Source: Desulfobulbaceae bacterium
GTDB lineage: Bacteria > Desulfobacterota > Desulfobulbia > Desulfobulbales > Desulfobulbaceae
Assembly (NCBI GenBank): GCA_003508005.1
Contig: DNUE01000094.1
Location: forward strand, 17,924-44,781
DNA: 26,858 nt
Direction: 5' to 3'
Position numbers and translations under genes: made by a program
The notes under the pieces: model-generated
Database searches by the model: none
What the model was told of the DNA's origin: nothing
The model's input: only the letters and a program-made list of their open reading frames with translations
Shown: piece after piece, positions 14,137 to 21,421 of the stretch
Layout of the letters: each line of letters begins with the position of its first letter
How positions within the stretch are numbered: the stretch's first letter is position 1

Positions 14137-17126
14137 ACTGAATTGGGACCCGCGGCAAGAATCCCGGCGATCCGCTGCTGAAAGGCAACCGGCAGCCGCA
14201 CCACCTTTCCGGCCTTGTTCTGAAAGAGGAGGTGGTTTTCCCGCAGGCCGTAGAGAAAGAGATCACGGGTGATGGCTACGTCCTTGCGGCAGTAGGCCCG
14301 GAGCAGGTCCATCCTGCCCTGGGCGAACCATTGCAGGGCCAGCAGGCCGTTGCCCTCCTTTTTTACCTGCAGGGTGTGCTCCGCCAGCCGGTCCAGGCTC
14401 AGGCGGTAGCCCAGCTGGCAGGAAATTTCCTCCAGGATGTCCAGGGAAGGAAGATCAGAAAGGCGCCGGCTGGTATAGGCCGACAGCACCTGGTTGTCAA
14501 AGCGTTTGTTGTTGAAGCCGATCACCAGTTCCAGGCTGTACAGGTGCTCGATCAGTTGCTCGGTTTCGTGCTCCTCGAAGGTGAAAAATTCATCCCGCTG
14601 GCCGTCATAGAGCACGGCCACGCTGATCCCCATGCGCGCCGCCCGGTGCCAGCCGCCCACCTCGTGGGCCGATCTCCGTGTTTCCACATCAAAGACCCCG
14701 TAGCGTGCCGGCAGGGTAAAGGCGTTGGCCGGCCGTAGCGGACGGGGCACCTGCGCCGTCCTGGTTTCAGGGCCGGCAGATGGCCGCCTTTCCCCTTTCT
14801 GCAGCAGCCCGGACAGCAGGGCAATGCAGCTTTTCTTGTCAATCGGCCGGTTGCCCGAGCCGCACTTCGGGGAATGGACGCAGGAGGGGCAGCCGATATC
14901 GCATGGGCACTCACGGACCGCGGTCAGGGTTTGGGCCATCAGTTCCTCGATGCGGGCAAAGCCTTTCCGGGTCAGCCCCACCCCGCCGCTGTAGCCATCG
15001 TAGATGAAGACCGCCGGCTTGCCCAGACCCTCATGCCAGGGATGGGAGATGCCGCCGATATCGTTGCGGTCGCAGAGCACCAGGAGCGGCAGCAGGGCGA
15101 TCATCGCATGCTCCAGGGCATGGATTCCGCCCATGAAGTGCAGGTGCTGTCCCTCAACCGTCCGCATCAGCTGTTCCGGGATCTCCAGCCACAGTCCCTC
15201 GGTCTCGAAGATCTGGGGCGGCAGGTCCAGGGGGTAGCGGCCGATGACCTTCTGGCTGCCGATCAGGTGCTTCTGGTAGGCGGTCACGGTCTCGGTGACC
15301 CGGACCCGGCCGAAGTGCACCAGGGTGGAACCGACCGCTTTGGTCTGCAGGGTTTCCAGGACCTCGGTGCTCTTGCTGGAGAGCGCCCGGGTGAAATAAT
15401 GGCCCCTGAACGGGGAGACCAGAACCTCGCGGCCGTCCAGGTCCAGGTGCTCCACCAGCCAGGATTGTGCCATGTGCAGGTAGACCGCGCCCCGGTGGCA
15501 TTCCTTGAAGGCGCGAAAGCCGTCGACTTCGCCCAGATCCTGCCGGCTTTCCCTGATCAGGATCCGGAAGCGGGTGCCGCCGCCGCGGAGATCGACTTCG
15601 CGCTGGGGATATTTCCTGGCCGAGAACCAGGTGGCGCCGTCCGCGGCGCACAGCAGTTGCCCGGCCCTGGTCAGGCCGGCGAGGATGGTCGGGGCATCTG
15701 GCATGGCGCACAGCGGGTCCGCCAGCGTTAGCGGCGATTCGGCCGCGGCGCAGGTCAGGTGCTGGCCGGCGATGGTCGGGTTTTCCGGGTTGAGGACCAC
15801 CGCCTCTACCTCCCGGGCGAAAAAGTCGTCGGGATTCCGCATGAAATACTGGTCCAGGGCGTCCTCGTGGCCGATAAGCACCACCAGGGATTCCCGCTGG
15901 CTGCGCCCGACTCGGCCGGCCCGCTGCCAGGTGGCCATCATTGAGCCCGGATAGCCCACCAGGATGCAGATATCCAGGCTGCCGATGTCGATGCCCAACT
16001 CCAGGGCCGAGGTGGAGATCACCCCGAGCAGGCGGCCGTCGGCCAGCCGGCTTTCGATGTCGCGCCGGTCCTCGGGCAGGAAGCCGGCCCGGTAGGAGGC
16101 GATTTTTTCCTGGAGATCGCTGATGCGCCTCCCCGTCCACATGGTGATCAGCTCAGTCATTTTCCGGGACTGGGTATAGACGATGGTGCGCAGGCCTCGG
16201 CGAACGGCAGCCTCCAGGAGCATGGTCGCGGTGTAGGGCGCGGAATCGAGGGGGTTGAGCAGGATGACCTCCTTGGGCGGCCGGGGAGAGCCGGAGGCGG
16301 TGATGGCGGTGACCTCCTCGCCCAGCAGGTTGTTGCCAAGCTCCTCGGGATTGCCCACCGTGGCCGAGGAGAGGATGAACACCGGGTTTGCGCCGTACAG
16401 GCGGCAGATCCGTTTCAGTCGCCTGATGACCCAGGCCATGTGCGAGCCGAAGACGCCCCGGTAGGTATGCACCTCGTCGATGATCACATGGGTCAGGCTG
16501 GCAAAGAGGCCTCCCCACAGGTGATGGTAGGGGAGCAGGGAGAGGTGGAGCATATCCGGGTTGCTGACCAGGATGCCGGGCAGGTTTTCTCTGATCTTCC
16601 TGCGGAAGTGGGAAGAGGTGTCGCCATCGTAGATTGCTGCCGGCGTTAGCCCCTTCTGCTCGAAATATTCAGGGAGCAGGACCGCCATTGCCTTCAGTGC
16701 CCTGACCTGGTCCTGGGCCAGGGCTTTCAAGGGAAAGAGGTAGAGCGCCCTGGCTCCTGGTTGCCGCAGCAGGGCATTCAGCACCGGCAGGTTGTAGATC
16801 AGGGACTTGCCGCTGGCAGTGGGAGTGGCGACCAGCACGTTGTTGCGCCCGAGGATGAGTTCGACGGCTCTCGCCTGATGGCTGTACAGGTGCTGTGCGC
16901 CCATCTTGTTGAGCAACCGGCCCAGATCCGGGTGGAGACCTGCCGGGAGCCCGGCAAGCTCAGCGACGGACGGGGCAATGGCCTTGCGGGCCACCACCTG
17001 GGGGCCGAACCTCTCGGAGGAGGTCAGGGCTGAAATATACTCTGCAACAGAGCCATCTTCATGCTTGTCAGAATCGCAAAAAATATAATTCTGACGCCGG
17101 TGACCTCTGGAGCTTTTTGCAATCAT
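14112..17126 (-). CDS. MrfA-like DEAD/DEAH helicase fused to a DnaQ-like exonuclease domain
   Basis: This 1004-aa protein has two parts. The helicase part shows Walker A TPTASGKS (101-108), IDEVH (216-220), LSSAT (252-256) and QRAGRVGR (401-408), then the DUF1998 region and a Cys cluster C740-C742-C746-C749-C755 typical of the MrfA/YprA family. The nuclease part (about 805-965) matches RNase H-like exonucleases of the YprB type: VFDVET (Asp813, Glu815), GFNNKRFDNQ (Asp877) and YCRKD (Tyr945, Asp949). In Bacillus, MrfA and MrfB are separate proteins that repair mitomycin C damage; here both activities appear to be in one chain. The start at 17126 lacks a ribosome site, so a shorter N-terminus is possible. 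Confidence 0.9.
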   Translation of the reverse strand: MIAKSSRGHRRQNYIFCDSDKHEDGSVAEYISALTSSERFGPQVVARKAIAPSVAELAGLPAGLHPDLGRLLNKMGAQHLYSHQARAVELILGRNNVLVATPTASGKSLIYNLPVLNALLRQPGARALYLFPLKALAQDQVRALKAMAVLLPEYFEQKGLTPAAIYDGDTSSHFRRKIRENLPGILVSNPDMLHLSLLPYHHLWGGLFASLTHVIIDEVHTYRGVFGSHMAWVIRRLKRICRLYGANPVFILSSATVGNPEELGNNLLGEEVTAITASGSPRPPKEVILLNPLDSAPYTATMLLEAAVRRGLRTIVYTQSRKMTELITMWTGRRISDLQEKIASYRAGFLPEDRRDIESRLADGRLLGVISTSALELGIDIGSLDICILVGYPGSMMATWQRAGRVGRSQRESLVVLIGHEDALDQYFMRNPDDFFAREVEAVVLNPENPTIAGQHLTCAAAESPLTLADPLCAMPDAPTILAGLTRAGQLLCAADGATWFSARKYPQREVDLRGGGTRFRILIRESRQDLGEVDGFRAFKECHRGAVYLHMAQSWLVEHLDLDGREVLVSPFRGHYFTRALSSKSTEVLETLQTKAVGSTLVHFGRVRVTETVTAYQKHLIGSQKVIGRYPLDLPPQIFETEGLWLEIPEQLMRTVEGQHLHFMGGIHALEHAMIALLPLLVLCDRNDIGGISHPWHEGLGKPAVFIYDGYSGGVGLTRKGFARIEELMAQTLTAVRECPCDIGCPSCVHSPKCGSGNRPIDKKSCIALLSGLLQKGERRPSAGPETRTAQVPRPLRPANAFTLPARYGVFDVETRRSAHEVGGWHRAARMGISVAVLYDGQRDEFFTFEEHETEQLIEHLYSLELVIGFNNKRFDNQVLSAYTSRRLSDLPSLDILEEISCQLGYRLSLDRLAEHTLQVKKEGNGLLALQWFAQGRMDLLRAYCRKDVAITRDLFLYGLRENHLLFQNKAGKVVRLPVAFQQRIAGILAAGPNSVHGQTSFL

Positions 17127-17228
17127 AGTGGCGGATGGTCAGCGTTTTGAGTATTTGCGAGGTTGTCATGTTTCATGTTGCAGAGGGCGATGGTTTGAGG
17201 TTTATCTTGGGGATGCATTTAGCCAGTT

Positions 17229-17253
17229 GGGGACAGAATTGAATTCTGTCCCC
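17229..17253. repeat. REP-like perfect palindrome
   Basis: Twelve-base arms, GGGGACAGAATT and AATTCTGTCCCC, flank a single G. It lies between the divergently transcribed helicase and aromatic-pathway genes, so it is not a terminator of either. From memory, this sequence type recurs in genomes of Desulfobacterota and other bacteria near Y1-type (RAYT/IS200-like) transposase genes. No such gene is in this window. Confidence 0.7.
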
Positions 17254-17291
17254 GTGATTGTAACTCAGGCGGCAAGGAAACGACAGCAGAC

Positions 17292-18974
17292 ATGATTACC
17301 TTAGCAACTCTCGGGCCAGTCAATTCGCACTCCTGGCAGGCTGCGGTCCAGTATGCTCCTAAGGCCAGGATCAAAACCTATCCGCATACCAGCGCCCTGA
17401 TCGATGCCTTTTCCCTGGGCGAGGTGCAGCTGGCAATTGTTCCTATTTATAACACCAGGGAGGGGGAGAATAAAGAGTATTTCCGCCTGTTCGACAAGAT
17501 CAAGAGCGGCTACTGGATCGACAACATCGTCCTCCCCTCCCACCTCTCCCTGGGAGTGACCGGACCCGGGGTCCGGCGTGATGATTTGCGGCTGCTGGTG
17601 GGCAAGGGCAAGGTGTTCCGCCAGTGCGAGGAGTATATCTGCGAGACCTTTGCCGGGATTTCCAGGCTCAACGTGCAGGATATCGATCAGGCTATCCTGG
17701 AGATCAAGGAAGGGGGCCTGTCCGACCGCGGGGTCATCGAGACCGAGGAAATGCTGAAAACCCATGGCATGCATATTCTGGAGAGGGAAGTGGCTCAGCA
17801 CAACCGGACCAGGTACGCCGTGCTTGGGCCTGAACTGGCGGTAGAGACCGGTTACGACGCCACATGCCTCATCACCAAGCCTATGGATGACCGGCTTGGC
17901 CTGCTGGTGGACATCCTGGGCGAGTTTTCCCGCCGCGGCGTCAATATCCAGGACATGCGCTCGGAGAGCGATATCAAGACCCAGAAGCTGCAGATCTACA
18001 TTGAGGCCGAGGGCCACATCCATGACCCGAGTGTCGCGGGCGCCATCGAGCAGATCGAAAACCGGGTGATCGGCCGGCCGGGGCATGTCCGGGTCCTGGG
18101 CAGCTTTCCCAGGGTCGATATGCGGACCAAGTATATAAAATCATTCGGCTTTATTGGAACAGGCCCCATGAGCCGCTGGTTTGCCGACCGCCTGGAAAAC
18201 GAGGGTTACCGCATCCTGATGAGCGGCAGGTCCACCGCCCTGCGGCCCGCGGAGATGGTCTCCCAGGTGGATGTGGTGGTGATTTGCGTGCCCATCAGCG
18301 CGACCACGGACACGGTTCGCCGGTACGGGCCGCTGATCGAAGCCGGCAAGGCGCTGGTCCTCTTGGCCGGTGAGTCGGAAACCACCCTGGACACAGCCTT
18401 GGCCGTCACCAACCCGGACGTGGAGGTGATGCTGGTGCACAACCTCTGGGGTCCGCAGGCGGCGACCATGAAGGACAAGAACGCCATCGTGGTCCGTACG
18501 GCCCGCAGCGGTCGGCTGTGCAGCGAATTCGAGACCTTTCTCTACAAGCACGGCGCCGACATCTATCAGGATTCCCCGGCCCGGCACGACCTGCTCATGG
18601 GGATCGGCCAAAAGCTGCCGACGGTCATCTCGGTAGCCCTGGCCATGACCCTCGAGGAACACGGAATCACCAGCGATGACATCGCCAGCCACTGCACCCT
18701 AACTTCCCTGTACCCGATCCTGGCCATGGCCCGGGTCCATTCCCAGAACCCGCGCACCTACGCGGAAATCCTCGCTACCAGCGGCGACAGCCGCCGGATC
18801 GTCCATGATTTCGCCAAGAACCTGCAACAGGTCATCGCCATGGCCGACGGGGCCCGGATTCCTGATCTCTGCTCCCTCATCGATCGCAACAGCGAACACC
18901 TGAGCCGCGAGTTTCTCCAGGCCAGGATGCTCCAGGCCAAGGCGGTGGACGAGGTGCTGGGCAAGATGATTTAA
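17292..18974 (+). CDS. Prephenate dehydratase-like / ACT / prephenate dehydrogenase fusion
   Basis: This 560-aa protein serves phenylalanine and/or tyrosine synthesis. Residues 1-190 resemble the prephenate dehydratase fold: LGPVNSHSW (7-15), PIYNTREGE (51-59) and NRTRYAV (171-177) stand at the places of GPxGTFS, PIENSxxG and the catalytic TRF. An ACT domain follows (about 201-270, LGLLVDILGEFSRRGVNI ... EAEGH). Residues 280-560 are a TyrA-type dehydrogenase with the NAD site GFIGTGPMS (286-294) and the likely catalytic His383 in VHNLWGP. The dehydratase half has several non-canonical residues, so it may be altered or only regulatory. AAGGAA lies 12 bases before the ATG. No other aromatic-pathway gene is beside it. 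Confidence 0.85.
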   Translation: MITLATLGPVNSHSWQAAVQYAPKARIKTYPHTSALIDAFSLGEVQLAIVPIYNTREGENKEYFRLFDKIKSGYWIDNIVLPSHLSLGVTGPGVRRDDLRLLVGKGKVFRQCEEYICETFAGISRLNVQDIDQAILEIKEGGLSDRGVIETEEMLKTHGMHILEREVAQHNRTRYAVLGPELAVETGYDATCLITKPMDDRLGLLVDILGEFSRRGVNIQDMRSESDIKTQKLQIYIEAEGHIHDPSVAGAIEQIENRVIGRPGHVRVLGSFPRVDMRTKYIKSFGFIGTGPMSRWFADRLENEGYRILMSGRSTALRPAEMVSQVDVVVICVPISATTDTVRRYGPLIEAGKALVLLAGESETTLDTALAVTNPDVEVMLVHNLWGPQAATMKDKNAIVVRTARSGRLCSEFETFLYKHGADIYQDSPARHDLLMGIGQKLPTVISVALAMTLEEHGITSDDIASHCTLTSLYPILAMARVHSQNPRTYAEILATSGDSRRIVHDFAKNLQQVIAMADGARIPDLCSLIDRNSEHLSREFLQARMLQAKAVDEVLGKMI

Positions 18975-19034
18975 GTGCGGGTGGTTGACCGGGCGCGGCC
19001 CAGTGGTTATCCTTTGGCACAAGGCAAATTTCCC

Positions 19035-19085
19035 ATGGTGCTCGATCCCAATAATCCAATGGCCCTGGAGTACAAGATTTCATGA
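19035..19085 (+). other. Tiny 16-codon ORF overlapping the zinc-ribbon gene start
   Basis: ATG at 19035, with AAGG ten bases upstream, opens a 16-codon frame (MVLDPNNPMALEYKIS) whose stop TGA (19083-19085) overlaps the next ATG as ATGA. It could be a leader peptide that couples translation, or the true N-terminus of the next protein separated by a frameshift. Sequence and overlap are seen; function is a guess. Confidence 0.35.
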
Positions 19086-19738
19086 AATCATCATCCGTGT
19101 TTGACCTGCTGGCAGAGGAACACCACTGCCCCTACTGTTCAGCCAAGCTCACCCTCTGCCACGCGCCGTCGATCCATGTCGGCGACGGCCTGGGCTGGGG
19201 CTCCGAATACCTCTTCATCTGCCTGAACGACGAGTGTCAGCTCTTTGTCAACGGCTGGAAGAATATTGAAAACAATTACGGCCATGTGGGCTCCTACCGG
19301 CACATGAAACTGCCGGACAGCAACGAGAACTATTCCATGATGGTGGCCGGCAAGGGGGCCTTCACCGGGAGCGTGGTCGATCCCGAGCAGGTTAAGCGTT
19401 CCAACATCCGTTTTCAGAAGGAGCGGGAGGCTGTGGCCGAGCTGGCCACCTGCGTGGAGGACAAGAACCTGGCCCCGGTTCTCTATCTTTTGCTGGACGA
19501 CCACGTCGCCCTTGATGTGAAAATGCGGGCCGCGGAAATGGTGCCGGTCCTGAACGATCTGGCCTGCATCGAGCCCCTTCGCAACCATGCCTTCAGGGAC
19601 CCAAATCTGGAGCAGACCGTCAACCTGGCGATCCAGACGATCCTGGCGGCGCACTTTCTTAAGGAGTGCCCTTATTGCGCCGAACTGATCAAGGCCCGGG
19701 CCAAGCTGTGCAAACACTGCCAGAAGGAACTGGCCTGA
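19082..19738 (+). CDS. Zinc-ribbon protein of unknown function
   Basis: This 218-aa, apparently cytoplasmic protein has an N-terminal zinc-binding group (HHCPYC at 14-19, with Cys26 and Cys47-Cys52 nearby) and a C-terminal zinc ribbon (ECPYCAELIKARAKLCKHC, about residues 195-213). The middle (about 105-190) is helical with HEAT-like repeats (LDVKMRAAEMVPVL, CIEPLRNHAFRD). Such an arrangement suggests binding to protein or nucleic acid, but I do not recognise a named family. The ATG at 19082 has only GGAG at 11 bases, so expression may depend on the overlapping 16-codon ORF. It lies between the aromatic fusion gene and tRNA-His. Confidence 0.78.
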   Translation: MKSSSVFDLLAEEHHCPYCSAKLTLCHAPSIHVGDGLGWGSEYLFICLNDECQLFVNGWKNIENNYGHVGSYRHMKLPDSNENYSMMVAGKGAFTGSVVDPEQVKRSNIRFQKEREAVAELATCVEDKNLAPVLYLLLDDHVALDVKMRAAEMVPVLNDLACIEPLRNHAFRDPNLEQTVNLAIQTILAAHFLKECPYCAELIKARAKLCKHCQKELA

Positions 19739-19751
19739 TCCGACTTTCTTC

Positions 19752-19780
19752 TTGCCAAACGGCCCCCAGGCTATTATAAA
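19752..19780 (+). promoter_or_regulatory. Promoter of tRNA-His
   Basis: TTGCCA (19752-19757) and TATAAA (19775-19780) are 17 bases apart, 13 bp before the tRNA. The spacing is ideal and both boxes are close to consensus. A GC-rich stretch follows, as is common for stable-RNA promoters under stringent control. Confidence 0.6.
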
Positions 19781-19792
19781 GGGTTCGCGCGT

Positions 19793-19870
19793 GGTGGGAG
19801 TAGCTCAGCTGGTGGCAGCACCTGGTTGTGGCCCAGGAGGTCGTGGGTTCAAGTCCCATCTCTCACCCCA
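19793..19870 (+). tRNA. tRNA-His (GTG anticodon)
   Basis: A full cloverleaf can be drawn. The acceptor stem is GTGGGAG with CTCTCAC (one G-T pair). The anticodon stem is CCTGG/CCAGG around the loop TTGTGGC, giving anticodon GTG. The T arm is GTGGG-TTCAAGT-CCCAT. CCA is encoded at 19868-19870. The extra 5' G at 19793 opposite C73 is the G-1 expected of tRNA-His. The D stem has one C-C mismatch (positions 13 and 22). The gene has its own promoter and is followed by an intrinsic terminator. Confidence 0.96.
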
Positions 19871-19880
19871 AGAAATATTT

Positions 19881-19915
19881 AAGGGATTCAGGTAGTTAGC
19901 TTGAATCCCTTTTTT
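19881..19915 (+). terminator. Intrinsic terminator of tRNA-His
   Basis: A perfect 10-base stem, AAGGGATTCA with TGAATCCCTT, surrounds an 11-base loop and runs into TTTTT. It begins 10 bp after the tRNA CCA end. It is the clearest terminator in the window. Confidence 0.88.
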
Positions 19916-19926
19916 ATTTCCATTTT

Positions 19927-19979
19927 CTGTCCCATACGCTGTCCCATACCCCGGCAGGTAAGCGTATGGCAATTATGAT
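19927..19979. repeat. Tandem CTGTCCCATAC repeat with distal inverted copy
   Basis: Two adjacent 12-mers, CTGTCCCATACG (19927-19938) and CTGTCCCATACC (19939-19950), are followed by AGCGTATGG (19971-19979), the reverse complement of CCATACGCT at 19932-19940. On the minus strand the tandem copies read as WDSVWDR in an open frame ending at 19911-19920, which may be a decayed gene end. Confidence 0.55.
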
Positions 19980-19986
19980 CTCTAAA

Positions 19987-20086
19987 TGACAGTGTTGACT
20001 GTTCGCCGCAAAAAACCTATTTTACCTTCTTAAGTTATTGGATCAGTCCGTGACAGTTTTGATCGGGGGGTTAAACGAAACCTATT
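19987..20086. repeat. Imperfect direct repeat pair, about 64 bp apart
   Basis: TGACAGTGTTGA (19987-19998) recurs as TGACAGTTTTGA (20051-20062), and AAACCTATT (20013-20021) recurs at 20078-20086, with the same order and nearly the same distance. Together they suggest an old duplication of about 35 bp or a pair of binding or attachment sites. Confidence 0.4.
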
Positions 20087-20221
20087 AAACAGTCGCTTGC
20101 GCGCTTATGGAAGTTGCGGAAGACGGAGCATTTTGAGAAGGATGTATTCGCGGTATTCGCCGTGATTTTTAGGGGAGAGTTTCGGCGCTCTCCGCCTCTG
20201 GGATTTTAAGCAGGACCGGCT

Positions 20222-21409
20222 TCAGTTCTGATTGGCGGTCCCGCAGGCTGGCATCTTGTAGGTCTGGCTCGGTTGGCCGGAGCAGTAGGCCTGACGCTGG
20301 GTGCGGAAGTCCTGCAGATGCCGTTCGATGGTCGCGCCGGTCAGGTCGACGCCGAAGCCGTCCCGGCCGTCCTGATGGGCCGAAGGCAGCAGGCTCTCCA
20401 GCATCTCCTTGCCTGCCTCGGCGTTGTAGTGGGAATACTCCCAGTAGTAGCGCATCTGGTTCCGGCCCGTGACCTGAGGGATGGGTTCAGTGGTGACCCT
20501 GTTGAAGCCGGTGAAGTCCATGAAGCGGATGTCGCAGCCCTCCCCGCGCCGCTGATCGAAGAGCTTGACCAGGTCGCGCTTCCATTGCTCCTGCTCCGGC
20601 AGGACATCCTGCCAGTAGGACAGTTCGGCCAAGGCATGGACCGGGTTGAGGAAGAAGCGGAAGGCCACGCCCTGGCCGCAGTAATCCCGCGTCATCTCGT
20701 CAAGGGCCGCCAGTGCACCGGCCGTGTCCACTGGGGGCCCTAATAAGTCGCCCTGGTTGATGATCTTGTCGAAGGCCAGGGCGGTGCCGCCCTCGTCCGC
20801 CATGATGAATTGCAGGCATTCCTTGGACTTTTGCCCGCGGCTGGCCAGGATCGGCAGGCATTTCCGGTCGTGCAGGCCGAACAGAATCGCCCAGGCATCG
20901 ACCGTTTGCGTCCAGGATGCGGCGCGCTTGAGGTTGAGCAGGAAGCGCTTGGCGGGGTACCAGTCCGAGGTAGCGATCAGATCCACGGTGAAATCGCTGT
21001 TGCCGCCCTGCAGGCCGAACTGCCAGCCGTAGTCGAGGCCCCAGACCACCATCGCCGGGCGGTGAAAGTAACTGGTGTGGCGGAGCATGGTCATGGCATC
21101 GCCCAGGGAGGCGCCGCTGATGGCCAGGTTGAGCACGCGCCTGTCGCCGAACTGGCGCAGGTCAGTCGGCAGGCCGATTTCCGTGCGCGAGCTGCCGACA
21201 AAGACTATTTCCGGCCGGTAGCGGTAGGCGGCGTAGGTCTTGCCCCAGGGGACGATCTTCTGCTGGGGCGGGCTCAGCCGTTTCAGGAGGGGCGAATCCC
21301 ACTGGTGGACGAGGTAGGGATCCACCCGGTAATTGATGAGGATAAGGACCGCCAGGAAGGTGAGGGCGATCAAGCCAAGGTTGATGAGATATCGGCGGGT
21401 GCTGATCAT
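20222..21409 (-). CDS. SGNH/AlgJ-like partner of the MBOAT acyltransferase
   Basis: This 395-aa protein is anchored by one N-terminal membrane helix (about residues 8-26), with the rest in the periplasm. It resembles SGNH-type acyltransferases and esterases that act beside AlgI-like proteins: VFVGSSRTEIG (69-79) stands where the nucleophile Ser sits, NLAISGAS (94-101) follows, and EYSHYN (324-329) gives an ExxH in place of the usual DxxH pair. Its gene lies 12 bp after the MBOAT gene on the same strand, so the two form a two-gene operon. By analogy with AlgI-AlgJ, it would move acetyl groups onto an exported sugar polymer. The substrate is unknown; no polysaccharide genes are nearby. Confidence 0.8.
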   Translation of the reverse strand: MISTRRYLINLGLIALTFLAVLILINYRVDPYLVHQWDSPLLKRLSPPQQKIVPWGKTYAAYRYRPEIVFVGSSRTEIGLPTDLRQFGDRRVLNLAISGASLGDAMTMLRHTSYFHRPAMVVWGLDYGWQFGLQGGNSDFTVDLIATSDWYPAKRFLLNLKRAASWTQTVDAWAILFGLHDRKCLPILASRGQKSKECLQFIMADEGGTALAFDKIINQGDLLGPPVDTAGALAALDEMTRDYCGQGVAFRFFLNPVHALAELSYWQDVLPEQEQWKRDLVKLFDQRRGEGCDIRFMDFTGFNRVTTEPIPQVTGRNQMRYYWEYSHYNAEAGKEMLESLLPSAHQDGRDGFGVDLTGATIERHLQDFRTQRQAYCSGQPSQTYKMPACGTANQN

Positions 21410-21421
21410 GGCAGGGACCGT

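Larger units (their letters stand above)
19871..20221. other. 351-bp repeat-bearing region downstream of tRNA-His
   Basis: No gene is visible. The stretch contains the tRNA terminator, a tandem 12-mer, an inverted copy of part of it, a pair of imperfect direct repeats about 64 bp apart, and a hairpin (20174-20193, GGAGAG/CTCTCC) shortly after the SGNH gene's stop. The 3' flank of a tRNA is a common integration site, so decayed mobile-element ends are one explanation. Confidence 0.45.

Noticed and set aside
14874..15731. Plus-strand ORF of 285 codons
   Set aside because: Antisense to the helicase fusion, which has clear motifs throughout.
15154..16140. Minus-strand ORF of 328 codons inside the helicase gene
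   Set aside because: Out-of-frame shadow of the helicase, rich in Arg/Pro/Gly, no family resemblance.
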